Of a DNA stretch of 64,000 nt, positions 1 to 12,199 are shown one piece after another (positions within the stretch are counted from its first letter, which is position 1; each line of letters begins with the position of its first letter). Both the position numbers and the translations under genes were made by a program. Below the pieces are notes generated by a model that was given only the letters and a program-made list of their open reading frames with translations, was not told the DNA's origin and made no database searches. The stretch spans positions 22,774,591-22,838,590 of the forward strand of contig CM119265.1 in the NCBI GenBank assembly GCA_051294375.1, written 5' to 3'. This DNA comes from Paraspadella gotoi (Eukaryota > Chaetognatha).

Positions 1-96
1 GGGAAAAAGTTCAGGTGGAGTTATTACTTTTAGAAGCAGATTCGTGTTATAAATTAAGAGCACAGATAAAACGACTTTAAACTTTTTTCTCTACAG

Positions 97-429
97 ATCC
101 AAGCCCTCGAACGAGAAGTGACCGATTGTCCAATTTGCATTACTCCCCTGAGAGTCGATTTCGAATCCCCGCGTGACGAGGACGAAGACGAAGACGAAAG
201 GCAACAAATTGAACTGAATGACGTCGCCTTTGACGTCATGGACCCCGATACTCGATTCGGTGACGACTCGAAACGAGAACGAATTCGTTGGAGAACCAAA
301 ACAACTTGTCTTCTCTCTTGCTCTCACCTTTTTCATAAAAACTGTCTCGAATCTTTCGAAAGGTTTTCGGCGGACGTTCGGCCTGGCTGCCCAATCTGCC
401 GGTCGCCTTACGCGAAGAAGGTCCTGTAA
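97..429 (+). CDS. RNF32: RNF32-like RING finger protein, last exon (partial)
   Basis: Terminal coding exon of a RING-H2 protein, probably an E3 ubiquitin ligase. The exon follows a pyrimidine-rich acceptor ending CTACAG at 96 and is open in phase 0 to TAA at 427-429, giving 110 residues. A CPIC pair lies near the start, followed by an acidic insertion (DEDEDEDE) and then SCSHLFHKNC and CPIC, which complete the C-x2-C ... C-x-H-x2-H-x2-C ... C-x2-C zinc ligands. The spacing, the LLSCSH-FH-C core and the terminal CPICRSPYAKKVL resemble the second, C-terminal RING of RNF32, a two-RING protein with an IQ motif between the rings. The first RING and IQ motif would lie upstream of the window. The long acidic insertion between ligand pairs 1 and 2 is unusual. 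Family assignment rests on recall of the RING pattern, so the symbol is less certain than the RING itself. Confidence 0.75.
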   Translation: MQALEREVTDCPICITPLRVDFESPRDEDEDEDERQQIELNDVAFDVMDPDTRFGDDSKRERIRWRTKTTCLLSCSHLFHKNCLESFERFSADVRPGCPICRSPYAKKVL

Positions 430-2162
430 TACTATCTGCAGAAAGAAGTTATCTACTAAATACTATGGACTAAAGCGGATACGCGAACACCAGGGTTATT
501 GTCTTCGGAAAAATACCATTAATTAAAAGGAAGCTGCGCAATCTCCACGAAGGATTTAAAAATTTTGCTCAGATTTGAGTTTATCAGTGCGTTAAGATCT
601 GGTCTCGACCACAAGATCTGAATGCCTTCGACCCTCATACTTTCGCTTTGAGCCGAAGTTTTATTTTTTATTATCAAACCGAAGTTTTAAGTTTTATGTA
701 CAAATAATTAACTTCAAAACCTTAATTTAAAAGATGTAAAATTTAAAGCTTCAATCGAGGGGAAAAAGCCAGACGATGTGATCTGAAGTTTATTCGTCTT
801 TTTTCTCCCCTTTTTTCTCTCTCCGCCGTAAATGTGCCGCCTAAAAATAATCGATGTTCTTCCCTCCTACCGGCGCCAAAGCAAAGGCCGTTTCAAGGTT
901 CTCTCTCTTATCATCGTCATCATCATCATCATCATCATGAAAGCTCTCTCTTTCTTTCTCTCTCTCTCTCTCTCTCTCTCTCCAGAAGTTTCATGATCGG
1001 ATTGACTTGAAATTACGCCTTCAGAATTACCAAAAGAAAGAAAAACAGTTTTTTGTTTCTCTCGTTGCCAACTTTATTTTTCTTCGTTTGCGACAGAACT
1101 TTTTTTTCTTTCTCTCTCGTTCTTTTTTTTAAAGACTCCCTCTCATCTTATTTTCCTTGTTTGTTTACTAACTCACCAAACGAAAGTTGTATTTTGTCGC
1201 GGAGTTGTTTGCCCAAAGTTTTGCTTCCTTCGATCGACCTTTTATAAACTTTTCTTATTCAACTTCCGGAATGGGATAATTTGGAATGTATTATCTTTCG
1301 TTCCCATGTTGAATAGTTTGAACTTTATAAAGTAACATTCCGACTAGAAAAATAATTAAAAGTGACCTAGTGTTTTTTCTGAATTAAAAATTAAAACCTT
1401 GAATGAATCAATTCATTATATTTTTATTAATATTTGCAATTTCGTACCGAGTTTCCTCTGTTACTCGATAGAATTCTTCCTTTCATTTTTTCGCGCCTAC
1501 GCCCTTACATTAATCTCCACTTTCCAACGCATTCTTTCACAAGTCTCACCCGCCCGCTCACTTGGTTTTTTGTGTTCAGGTTTTCTCTTTTCCTTTTGAA
1601 TTCCTATCTTTTTTTTATTTGCCTTTTTTTTTGAAACTTTTCCAAAAAGAGGAAAACTGAGACTTAGTACGGCTGAAGTAGGTAAAAAGTTTTTAACTTG
1701 AATTGAGAGAGGGAGAGCACGCATCACTGATTTTTTACAACGAAGTTAGTTTTCATTGACTATTTTTCTCTCCACAGTTAAAAAAAAATATTTGAAAAAT
1801 CTGAAAAATCTTTTTTCTTTTCATGATAATAATGTCGTATATTTGCATAGAGCTTTTATTGGCGTAAAAATGGTATTTTTTCGATATCCGTCCAATGATT
1901 GTCGTTGTGACTTTTTACAACACATCATTTTTTATTGCATTACTTTATAGCAACGTAATTTTTATTTCTTATACAGGCAAATGAAAGTTAAACCAAATGT
2001 TTACTATCGCAAACTAAAAATCGCTTCAACTCTTAACAATCCTAACAACTTCCAACTCTAACCAAAGACACAAAGACAGACGATGTCACGATCTCTCCCG
2101 ACGTCAACTTTTCAACTTCTTTTATATAAAACAAAATTATCGCAACCAATTTCTCTAGTCAC
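430..2162. other. Intergenic region, RNF32-like to BICDR-like
   Basis: No supportable gene. AT-rich DNA with a TCATCA run near 915-937, a CT-dinucleotide run at 950-982 and several T-rich tracts. ATTAAA near 521 is a possible polyadenylation signal for the RING gene. Confidence 0.6.
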
Positions 2163-2165
2163 TCG

Positions 2166-2200
2166 TATATAAACGGCGCACCTAGTCTCGTAGCCTTAGC
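2166..2200 (+). promoter_or_regulatory. Candidate TATA core promoter upstream of BICDR-like gene
   Basis: TATATAAA at 2166-2173 is followed about 25-30 bases downstream by pyrimidine-rich CTAGTCTCGTAG, compatible with an initiator. It lies about 690 bases before the start codon at 2863, leaving room for a 5' UTR or a noncoding exon. Inference from sequence motifs only. Confidence 0.35.
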
Positions 2201-2862
2201 TTCTGCATCTACAACTATTGCCTTCCTATTTTACTTCTTCCGTCCATCTGAACCGGTGAATACTTTCGAACGTTAAAGCTTACAATAATGAGGTTTAATT
2301 TTGCTTGGACTCGAAGTGCGACTTAAGAACTGGAAACCGAAAGTGTAAACTTTTTCACGATTACGATAATTATCTCGCATCGCTTTTAAAAAAAAATTAT
2401 TGCCGGACTTTTCCGTATCTCCCACAATAAGCAACTTATCTACACTTTACAAACATCTAATTATATTTTACACGGACTTCTCTCCATTCCAAACTTTTTA
2501 AATAGATCTGTTTTCATTTTTTTTATTTGCATCGTTTTTAAAAACGGTGGACACTGGACAGCGACCTCCTGGCGCTTAACACTTCATTTGTACGAATTCC
2601 GTCCTCTCTTCCTCCTCAACGCAATACGTCGCTGTCCTATCTCGCTTAGCACACTCGAGGTCTTTTCTCTCGCTCAATCTCACGCCCCCTCCCGCGTTTG
2701 CCGATCATCAGATTCCTACCACCCCCTCGCCCCTAAAAAAAACTTCTCCTTTATTGGCTCGTCATCTCCGACGAATAACCTCGCTCCAACTGTCGCCATG
2801 CGCCGGCGCATCTTCATTTCTTCTCTTCGAACTTTCGCTATCGCGAAATCTCGTGATCGATA

Positions 2863-5800
2863 ATGACGTCCGTGTCTCCTTTCGTCCCGATGGCGTCGTC
2901 GCCGCCGCCGCCGACGACGTTCAACGCCGGAGCCCCGGCGGCGCCGCTGGCTTCCCCTCGCCGCGTCTCGGACGGCGCCAGCGGCGAAGACGACATCGAA
3001 GAGATGGAACCCGAACTTGTCCAACTCATGGAAGCCAACGACGACGACGACGTGGACGTCGAAGATCGAAATCAGGATCCTTATGCTCTTCTGGCGCAGA
3101 AAGACAGGTTGGAACTTGAAACTTTCGTGTTTAAATTTTTGTTTTGATGTTCTAAAAATTTTGGTCGAAATCCTGGATAACTGAGACTTGTACGAACACT
3201 TGCCGTGTGCTCGTGTAGCCGCCTCTGCTTCTCCGCCGTCGCGCCGCTACGGAGGACCGTCGTCCTCCACGTCCCCCGCTGACGCCTCCGAAAGAGGGCG
3301 TGGTCGCGTCTGGCGCCGTTGCGCGTGCGCCGGAAACGTCGGCTCGCCGGGATGGGTAATCGGCGAGGTTGTCGTCACCAAGCGTGGTCGAAGGGTGGGG
3401 ACCACAAGTCCGTCCACGAGTCTATGACGGGTGAAAGTCTGACCACGAACGCGTCCACAAGTCTCGAAATGTGGTCTCGCAGTGGGCTCTATGGCCACAA
3501 TGACTCTGTCTGTGAACGGTATCAAAGGGTGACTTGACGTGACGTGAAGGTCTAAAAGCCTCGTAAAAGGCAGTTTGGTGACGGGCGGAAAAGTCCTAAG
3601 TGTCTAAGGCCTAGAATATCTGGTAAGAAAAGGAAAGAGGAGTGTAATCTCCTAAAGAAGAGGAAAAAGACATCTATCGGCAGAAACGGTAAATAACAAA
3701 AGGCAAACAAATAAATGGGGGAAAAAGGGGGACATATCTCTACAAGACTTACAAAAGGTTTTTTTTTCATTTAGAGACCTGATCCTGGCGGCCGAGTTAG
3801 GTAAGGCGCTGCTGGAGGAAAACAAGGAGCTGCAGCGACGCCACGAGGAAGCGTTGCTGGAGGCCAACGCCCGAGTCGAGGCTCTCGAACAAGAAAAGTA
3901 CAACATGCAACAAAGCTTTGCGCTAAGGGCCAGGTTAGGATGAACGATGATTACCAAAATAATTAAAATTTGTTACTAGTTAACTATTATAAAGTTAATA
4001 TAAGATTTTATAATTTACCTCTTTTCTCTCAATTCATAGCGAATTCGAATCCGTGATCGCCGAATTGCGCAGCGACAACCAAGAGATGCAGAAACAAATC
4101 CGATCTCAGAGCGAGGCTCATCAGACCAACGACAAGCAAAGACAGTCTGCAGTCGGAGAGCTCGCTGAGCAAGTAAGAAAGACCAAAAAAGAAAATAGGA
4201 AGAGAAAAAGTAAAGGATTGAGAGCAAAAAGAAAGGAAATTAAAAAAGAATAAGGAATAGTTAGAGATAGGAAGTGGTTGTGAAGAGGTTGTGAAGAGTG
4301 GTGTTTGTTTGGTTAAATGTTGGATCGTTGATCTCGCGCAAGGCAACCATGAATAAAAGAAGAGGGAGCGGTCGAAAAGACTCTTGAACGAAGAAGCTGA
4401 TTGGATGCGTCGAAAAAGTTTTGACTGAATTTGAAAACGACGTAGTTGTGGATCGAAAGCGATTACCTGACCGATCTTTTTTTTTCACCCGAAACTGCAA
4501 AAATTCAATTAAATCCTGTCGATTCTATTAATATTATCATAATTGTAGGAGAAAAAACTTTGAAATGACCTCGCCTAACGAATCTCCCTCACCCTCGCAG
4601 AACCAAAGGTTGACGCAACAGCTGCGAGAAGCGGCGGCCGCGGAGGAGAGTCTCGTCGCGCAAGTCGAAAGCCTACGGGAGCAGTCGAAAGCCTCCAAGT
4701 CCTCTTCGCACGAGAACCAACTTCAGATGGAGTCGCTCAAACAAGAGGTATATTTTTTCTTTTAGTCGAAGCGCGAGTTTGGCGAGGATTTAATTATCTA
4801 ACCGACTCTGTCTCTCGAATTTGATCCTCTAGGTTCACTTGTTGAGCGACCGAAAACATGAGTTGGACAAAAGACTCCGCAACGTCTCGGACGAGAGAGA
4901 CGCGACGCTGGCGTCGCTCGAGGAAGCTAACGACAGAATCATGGTGAGTAGACGTAGAAAACGATCTCAATGCGCTTTCGTTGTCATTTGTCATTTGTAA
5001 TATTATATTAATTCTTAATTGTAATAAACGTAATTAACTCATGTCGTTGCGTCCTTCCCCAGGTCCTGGAGCGACAGCTGAACGAGCAAGACCAGCAGAC
5101 GGAGTTGCAGCTGGAGGAGCTTCAGGAGCTGCGGAGCACCAACTCGAATCTGGAGGAGAAGATCGAGCGAATGTCGATCCGAATCTCATCGCCGAATCCC
5201 AACGGGCAAAACGTTTCACTCTTCTCCGAACTGGAGATGTCCTCAGGTGACTTTCGGTGGAAGAAAACTTACATTTTTTGTTGGATAAAGGGCAAACTTA
5301 TCAACAGTAAAATGCTTCGTCAGTATACAAATACGTATGCGAGAGCGCTTTGACATTTTTTCTATCTATTTTATTCTTTGATTCATTATGTTGATTTTAC
5401 TCTTGCCACAACCAGCCTCCGACTGCGGCGAATCCAGCCTCTTTAGCCAAACTCAGCCCAAAGGCCTCAAAACCCCTTGCCACTCCCCCTTCCGCCGGAG
5501 CCCCGCCCACCGGCCCAAACCCAACCCGCGAAACTTCACTTCCCTCCGCGTTCAACTCGCCGACGAGGAGTACGAGTGCGACGACGAGGACGACGACGCC
5601 GCGGCAACGTCGACGGATGACGACGACGATTCCTCGCTGGGCGGGCGCCGCAAGTCCAAATCGGCGTCGGCGGCGTCCGCTGAAACGGCGCGCCTCCGCG
5701 CCAAGCTGACGGCGACGGAGGAACGGCTCCGGGAGGCGCTCAAGGCCGGCGAGGACGAGGACGGAGGCGTCGCCAGGAAGGAGGAGATGCTCCGCGCCGC

Positions 5801-6283
5801 GTGGGAGGAACGCGACGAGGCCATCGAAAGGCAGCAGCAACTCGAAGTGCAACTCACTCAGGTTGGGGGGGGGATTTAATTTAAACGTCGGAAAGAATTG
5901 GTTATTGGTTTATTGTTCGGTTGTTCTATTTTTTTCTCTTTTTTTTTAATCGAACACTTTTTTTTTATTTTTTCCCATTTTTTTTCGGTTTTCCTAAATT
6001 TTTTTTCTTTATGAAATTGGTACAGGCGAAAACGGATCTCATGAACCTCGACGCGCAACTCATCGAAGCGATCCAGCAGAAAATCGAACTGAGTCAGCAG
6101 CTGGAGCGATGGGAGATCGACCTGGAGACTCTGATCGAGTTTCAGGTCAAGAAGAAGATGGAGACGGTCGTCCGCGACGAGGAGGAAGAGGGGATGAGGA
6201 TTGAGGGGGAGCGAGAGGAGAAAGAAAAGTCGAAGAGCTTGAGATCGAGAGTCGCCAGGAAACTCTTCAAATCCGCCCAATGA
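2863..6283 (+). CDS. BICDL1: BICD-family-like cargo adaptor (BICDR/BICDL type)
   Basis: Eight exons with matching phases: 2863-3107, 3775-3933, 4040-4172, 4601-4747, 4833-4943, 5063-5246, 5416-5861, 6026-6283, joining to 560 residues, close to vertebrate BICDL1. The protein is almost wholly coiled coil. Residues about 82-96 (DLILAAELGKALL) are the CC1-box of dynein adaptors, which contacts the dynein light intermediate chain. SLFSELEMS near the end of exon 6 and QQKIELSQQLERWE near the C terminus match conserved BICDR blocks; the latter lies in the Rab/cargo-binding end. Exon 7 encodes a poorly conserved acidic Asp/Ser linker. In other animals BICDR proteins link Rab6 vesicles to dynein-dynactin and a kinesin-3. 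The start is the first ATG of exon 1, after a CpG-rich leader. AATAAA at 6526-6531 suits the 3' end. The 1-versus-2 paralog label is uncertain in an invertebrate. Confidence 0.9.
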
Positions 6284-6525
6284 AACGGAGAGAGAGAGAG
6301 GAGAGTGAAAGAAAGGCTGGACGGACATTGTCTCTCTTCGTCGATCGAAAAAACACAAGAATCCTCGGGGAGCCAACTCTCTCTCTCTCTCTCTCTTTAA
6401 TTTCTCTGAAGAACTTCGTCGATGCCTTTCCCACCCTCCACCCCCACGTTCCCTCATAATTTCCCACTAGGATGTTTTTCCGCTTAATTCTCAAATTCTA
6501 CAGTTTGACGTACGAAATGATGTGG

Positions 6526-6531
6526 AATAAA
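6526..6531 (+). terminator. Polyadenylation signal of BICDR-like gene
   Basis: AATAAA 243 bases after the stop codon, the first canonical signal downstream. Confidence 0.6.
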
Positions 6532-6539
6532 GTGCCCAT

Positions 6540-7540
6540 TGACCGTTACTTAAATTTCTATCTCGTACACGTTGCTAAGTGATCTGTCACCCCTTGCCTT
6601 AGTTATATTTTTTTGATGTTTGACGACGTAACGGTGAAGAAAATTATGATCAAGTCATTTTCTTGGCGTACGACCGTACCGCAAATCACCTGCACTTACA
6701 TTAAGAATTCTATCAATTTGTTTTGATAGATATTTTATTTATTGGTTGTTATATTTCTCTCCAATTTCAAGTTAATAAAATTTTTTTGCATTGAGTGTTT
6801 TTATAAGCGATATAAATATAGCCAATTTAATATTTAATTTTCAACAAACTGGCTATTTTTCAACTAGTTGAACATTTTTTTAGCATTTGAAGCTTGAAAA
6901 AAATCTTCAGAAATTTTCAAATTTCACTGCTTATACAAGTTTTACTTTTGTTTCACATTTCGCCTTTATTTAAAATAATAAAAATTCAAATTTTATAATG
7001 ATTTTATGTCCTTTTTGAGGAAAAATGTTTGTAGTCACTGATCAGTTTTTAGAAATATAAGTTTTAATTTAGGCGCCAGACGATCACAGAACTCATTAGT
7101 TAGATTAAGAGCTGTCTAATTGATCTAAAATACAGTTGATCTAAAATACGGTTTCAGATTAAAAGGAAAAATGGATTAAAAGGAAAACGCATAAATGGTC
7201 TAGAAGTGTGATATAATCATAACTGCAAAATTGCGAAAAGATACGCTCTGAAAGAAAAGTCTTGATCTCGAAATTCTTTAATTCTGAATGGAATTATGAT
7301 TCTTATCGAAACCCCCCCCACATGGCTAATGTAGGGGGGGGGGTTCGAATAGAGAATTTACACGCAATAGGAATGTTGATAAAAATGACCCGTAACATAA
7401 TGCTGAGAGTGTAAGGAGGAATGATTTTGCTCCCTTAATTACTGACTTAATTACTACTCGATGAATCCCTTTCCTCTTTTTCGCTGCCGTCGCAATTCTG
7501 GATTTCTCGACTGAACGAAATTTCTGTCTGCCAACGCCAC
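6540..7540. other. Gene-free AT-rich stretch
   Basis: No coding exon recognised. Two opposed homopolymer tracts (C-run near 7311-7320, G-run near 7334-7343) flank a short spacer and could form a small hairpin. Confidence 0.5.
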
Positions 7541-7549
7541 GGTTCAGTA

Positions 7550-8030
7550 ATTGGATTCCGAGTGGGGAAAGGGCGAGGGGGGCGAGTGATTTATCGGACT
7601 CAATTATCGGGCGCAACCCGATTTCCTTTCTCCACGATCACCACTCGCGCGCGATTCGTGACCCTCGCCCACTTATTTCGCTTCCGTCAATACGCCATCC
7701 TCCCTTTTGATTGGTCGAGACCCGCTCGTCGCTACTCTCTCATTGGTTCCTTACTCTGACGATCGCGAAAAGGGAAAGTGCGGACGCGTTCGATATTTGT
7801 TTTCGGGATTCCCCGTCCAATGGCGAGCGCTTCGTCGACAGTTTATTTGTCCCCGACCTCGCGACGCGCTTTCATCCGAATCTAGATTCTGATTAGACGA
7901 AGCCATGGAGAAGCTATCGTTTGATTGGTCGAGACAGTTGCATGACGTCATCTAATGTCGTAGGCGCCGTGGCACGTTCCCACTTTCTCGTTATTCTTGC
8001 ACATAGCTCCACCGCCATTTTATAGAAGAA
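7550..8030. promoter_or_regulatory. CCAAT/CRE-rich promoter-like segment
   Basis: Five CCAAT boxes lie within 380 bases: ATTGG at 7550, 7710, 7742 and 7924, and CCAAT at 7817. A perfect CRE palindrome TGACGTCA sits at 7943-7950. The segment is CpG-rich in an AT-rich neighbourhood and ends at CCGCCATTTTATAG near 8010-8025. The pattern is that of a strong housekeeping promoter (NF-Y plus CREB/ATF). A donor-like GAGGTAAGT at 8347-8355 could end a noncoding first exon. No coding gene could be attached to it. Confidence 0.45.
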
Positions 8031-8900
8031 ATAATTTACGTTTTTCTTTTTCTTCTATCTTTAGTTTCTTTTGTTGTTCATTATTGTTTATTTTGATTTT
8101 GTTTCTTATAGAGAAGCTATTGGAAAAGCCAAGTTTTCTTAAAGCATGAAACGAGGTCTTTTGTTTTTTTTTTCACTTATGAACTCGTTTTCTTTATTTC
8201 TTTTCATGTTAATTTGAAAAAAAAATCATTATTTTTTTTTTTTTTGGCGGTGGAGCATAAATATTGAGCCGCTTACCTTCTTGCCGCTCAAAATTATATA
8301 TTTTTTTCGAAGTCCTCACTCAAGGCGGAAAAAGCGACTATCATTAGAGGTAAGTTAAACATTTGATATGGGAAATCGAATTAACCTCACTCCAAATAAC
8401 CAATAACATTTTCCTTTTCAGAAAAATTTGGTCAAAATCAATTAAAAAAAAATAAAATTCAAGCACTTTTTTCTCCTTTATTCTTCCACTCTATAAATCC
8501 GTTCACAAAAACAAATCCGTCAAAAAAAAAAAACAAAAAAACTTCCGCTTTACATTCCAAATCTAAAACCAGTGAGTCGCTCCGACAGACTTCAATCCCG
8601 ACATCGTCTTATTTCCTCATATTTTCTCAACTTCGTCGCTTTTTACCCTCATGTAAATTATACGCATCCCATGGAAAGGACTGCCTCTAACGGAAATCAA
8701 AAGAAACGTTAAATAACAAACAAAAAACTAACACAGTTCCTCATTGGTTTAAATTCTGGACCTGGAGGCGACGACTTGTAATTCAACGCTTTTTCAGATG
8801 AGGCGAGTTTATTACTACGTTTCTTTTTAATTTCTCTTTAATATTTTGTTAATTTGTCTTTCTTCCCGTACTTCTTTCTTTGTTTCTTTAATTTATGTTT
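8031..8900. other. Gene-free stretch after promoter-like segment
   Basis: T-rich and A-rich tracts with one good donor-like site near 8350. No open reading frame of interest. Confidence 0.4.
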
Positions 8901-8907
8901 TACGATC

Positions 8908-8990
8908 TCTATTTCTTTCTTTCTTTCGTTCTTTCTTTCTTTCTTTCTTTCTTTCTTTTTTTTTCTTCTTTCTTTCTTTTCTTTCTTTCT

Positions 8991-9054
<64 letters not shown>

Positions 9055-9302
9055 ATATTCTTTCTTTCTTTCTTTCTTTCTTTCTATATTCTTTCTTTCT
9101 ATATTCTTCTTCTTTCTTTCTTTCTTTTCTTTTCTTTCTTTCTTTCTTTTCTATATTCTTTCTTTCTTTCTTTCTATATTCTTTCTTTCTATATTTTTTT
9201 TTCTTTCTTTCTTTCTTTCTTTATATATTCTTTCTTTTTTTCTATATTCTTTCTTTATTTCTAATTCTTTCTTTATTTCTAATTCTTTCTTTATTTCTAT
9301 TT

Positions 9303-9371
<69 letters not shown>
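8908..9371 (+). repeat. TTTC tetranucleotide microsatellite
   Basis: About 460 bases of near-pure TTTC repeats with TATA-containing interruptions (TATATTC). Long Phe/Leu/Ser open frames across it are repeat artefacts present in all three frames. Confidence 0.95.
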
Positions 9372-9737
9372 ACTTGTTTTGAACTCAATTGCGCCGTTTC
9401 ATTCTTTGTGTGTTACTCTTTCTTTGTTTCCTCATCACAAAGCCTCTTTTTCTTTCTCCCCCTCCTCGACCTCTACCCCTTTCCCCATTCTAGGTCGCGC
9501 CAATCCGGTCCCTGTCCCGAGCAGCAGTTCTACTCCTCTCTTCTCTCATTTCTTCATCCGCATTAACACAGGCCTAGTTTTCTCCAAGATACTCTCCGAT
9601 TGTTACCATGACAACTGGCACAGTTGGCGACCGGCTTCGACCGAGGAACGGCGCCTCGACCCCCAAAGTAGAAAGAAAAAATTTAAGAAGAAAAAAACAA
9701 AAAACAAAAAAACAAACTTAGTGACAAAGAGGCCCGA

Positions 9738-9980
9738 CCAATCAACGCCTCCCGTTTTCGTCCAATCACCGGGCGCGCGAGAGGAAATCGCTGACCAATC
9801 GGCTCTCTGTCTCTCTTTCGGTCCGGCGCCGCCCCTCGCGTGACGCATTGCGGCCCATCGTCGAACGGCGATCGCGGATCGTCTCGCGTGTTCGTCGCGC
9901 GATCGCCCGTTGACGCGTGAGAGCGAATAAGCAGTGTGCGTGAGCGGCAGGTTGGCTTCTTGGAGTGATATCACCGGCGA
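9738..9980 (+). promoter_or_regulatory. Second CCAAT-rich promoter and possible noncoding first exon
   Basis: CCAAT boxes at 9738, 9762 and 9795, all on the + strand, precede a CpG-rich segment with GTGACGCA and GCGCGATCG-type sequence. A donor-like GAGG/GTAAAT lies near 9985. This looks like a CpG promoter plus a 5' noncoding exon of a + strand transcript. The downstream gene is not established; the candidate exons at 11441 and 11699 are one possibility. Confidence 0.4.
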
Positions 9981-9999
9981 AGAGGGTAAATCTGCATAG

Positions 10000-11430
10000 A
10001 AACTTTTCTCTCTCTCTCTCTATCTCTACCCGACATTTTTTTTTGCTACAAAAAAAAACGAAACAAAACCCAAACAAAAAAAAACTACGATCGTAGACGC
10101 TATTAACGCGTAGCTTTCTTCTAGCCGATTAGCAAAAATAGCCAAATAGCCCTAGCTCTGCCTTCTTTTTCTTCTTAATCATTCTGCCGAATGCAAACAT
10201 CAATTTTCATTACTTAGAAAAAAAACCAAAAGAACTCAGTAGATGTTTGAAAAACAAAACGTAGAAATTCGAATTCTTGTGTTAACCATATTGAGCCATT
10301 CTTTCAACTAAGTAGCGTCCCTCATAGGGACACCAGTGCATGCAAAGGGTGCCAAGGTATAAACCATATCTTTTAAGGAAATATACGATCCAATCAGTAA
10401 TGAAAAAAAAATATAGATTTCAGAACAAAAATGGAATGATTAAAAAACTCCATCTTTTCTCGTCGAATCGAAATCAAAATCTCTCGATCTCGACAAAAAT
10501 TAAACAAATGAACAAACGACTTTAAATTTTTAAAAAATATCTGAGGAACAATAGAGGCTTCGTGCTTGCCCTTTTATTAGAGCTAGCGTCGATTAACCCG
10601 TCGTAAGAGCTGCATGCACAACTAAGCTTCTTTATTTTTTTTTCTCAAATAAACTTTCATTATCCTTTTTCGTCTCTCTGCAAGATGATAATAAATAACC
10701 AAAACGAAATTAAAAAGTTTTTTACTCCTGTCTCTTTAATGTCGATTTCGTCTTTTTATGGATGTCACAGAAAATCTTTCCGTCTTTCTCTCACTTTTTA
10801 ATTAACCTCCTTTTCTATGTGTATGTCAAGCTCAGTGGTCTTTCAACTTTTTTTTTTGATTCTCCGGAAAACAAAACTACCTTATGCTTAAAAGAATAAA
10901 AACCAAATTTTAAAATTAATCCAAAAACGTTAAATTCCCCCCCCCCCAAAAAAAAGAAATTACTTCCTCGCTCTGAATATTACAAGATACCTTCTTTGGA
11001 AAGTTTTCTCCCCATCTTCACCAAGTCGTATTTGCCTTTCCCTTCCCCCTCTATCGTTTTTTTCTCCCCTTTTCTCGACCTGACTTTGTGTAATGCAACT
11101 ACGCAACAACTTCGCATTAGAGAAAAAAGTTAAGTAAAAAAAAAAAGTAAATCTGCAATCAAAAGAGTCGACAAACGGCAGAGACTCGACAGTTCATTCC
11201 CATCAACGTTTTTTCACGACCGAATCCGACCGAAGCGACATCTTTCGAGGAAATGAAAAAAATTCCATCGGGAAAAACAAAAGTCGCTAACAAAATGAAA
11301 AAAAAAAAAAAGAGAATTCCCCTGAGAAAAAAAAATGACCATCAATTCGCGACGATTTTATTTTCCTCGAGATGATGAAATAATAAAGAGAAGAAAAAAT
11401 CGAAATTAGTTACTTGCATCAAAGTTGCTC
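10000..11430. other. Gene-free stretch
   Basis: AT-rich intron-like or intergenic DNA with poly-A and poly-C tracts and no supportable exon. Confidence 0.45.
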
Positions 11431-11440
11431 TCTTTCTCCA

Positions 11441-11761
11441 GCGTCATTCTTCCATCAATCGACGCACTTCGCCCTATTACATCCGGGCTTCGCCTACGTC
11501 GGTCTCGGCGTCATCGGGGTCGCTCGGTTCGATCATCCGCGACCCGTTGACGACGCGTTAGAATGCTGTTGGGTGTGTGCTTCGTCAAGCTCTGGTCATT
11601 TGCAGGTATTCACTCTACTTGTTTCGCTCTTTAATTTTTATATTTTATTGAGAGGTTCAAATTTAGAATTTTCATTCACCTAACTTTTCTTCCCGACAGA
11701 CTCTCACCGAACAAGCCTCTGCAAAAAAGCATATGGTGCGACCAACAGCATTTAATTACTA
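11441..11761 (+). CDS. Candidate two-exon 3' coding end, unknown protein
   Basis: A possible exon at 11441-11605 is bounded by CTCCAG and CAG/GTATTC and is open for 55 codons. It joins in phase 0 to 11699-11761 (acceptor CCCGACAG), which adds 20 codons and stops with TAA. The encoded text includes HPGFAYVGLGVIGVARF and ends KKHMVRPTAFNY. No start codon is visible, so an upstream exon would be needed, perhaps from the promoter-like segment near 9.8 kb. I do not recognise a family. It could also be chance or a noncoding RNA. Confidence 0.25.
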
Positions 11762-12109
11762 AGGAAAATGTACCATCAGCTGGGAAGATGCAAACATCAT
11801 CTGCCAAGCATCTTCTCTCACGACGCGCCTCAGAAAACAAATGGGAATGGGTTTGTTATCAATTGAGTCTTCCTAAGGATAATTTCGATCCTGTTTTCCA
11901 ACTATCCGGCTCGAAATAACAATAACAACGAAAGAGATGCGCACGAGCTTATCGAGAAATGGATGACGACGTCGAGCGACCGACCGACCGACCGGAGTCG
12001 ATGACGTCGTCCCGCCATGCTTCCATGTGGCTCCCTCCTCATCAGTACTAGAGTCTCCCGTCATCACCAACAAAGCTGTCGTCGTATTTGAGCCTCGTTG
12101 CACGAGACG

Positions 12110-12190
12110 ATGGCCGAGGACGCGGCGGAGTCCCCAGCCCGCGGCCGGGTCCCCCGAAACATCATGTTTTTCGAACAAAAGGGAATCTAA
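12110..12190 (+). other. Short ORF after a CpG-rich segment
   Basis: A CpG-rich island at 11960-12180 includes a short GACC tandem and contains an ATG opening a 26-codon frame beginning MAEDAAESPARG. The other strand also has an open frame of about 100 codons across the same bases. Neither is recognisable. It may be a 5' UTR or promoter. Confidence 0.15.
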
Positions 12191-12199
12191 AAAGGCCCG

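Noticed and set aside
8846-9566. Long Phe/Leu/Ser-rich open frames in three frames
   Set aside because: Pure consequence of the TTTC microsatellite; no start context, no introns, no complexity.
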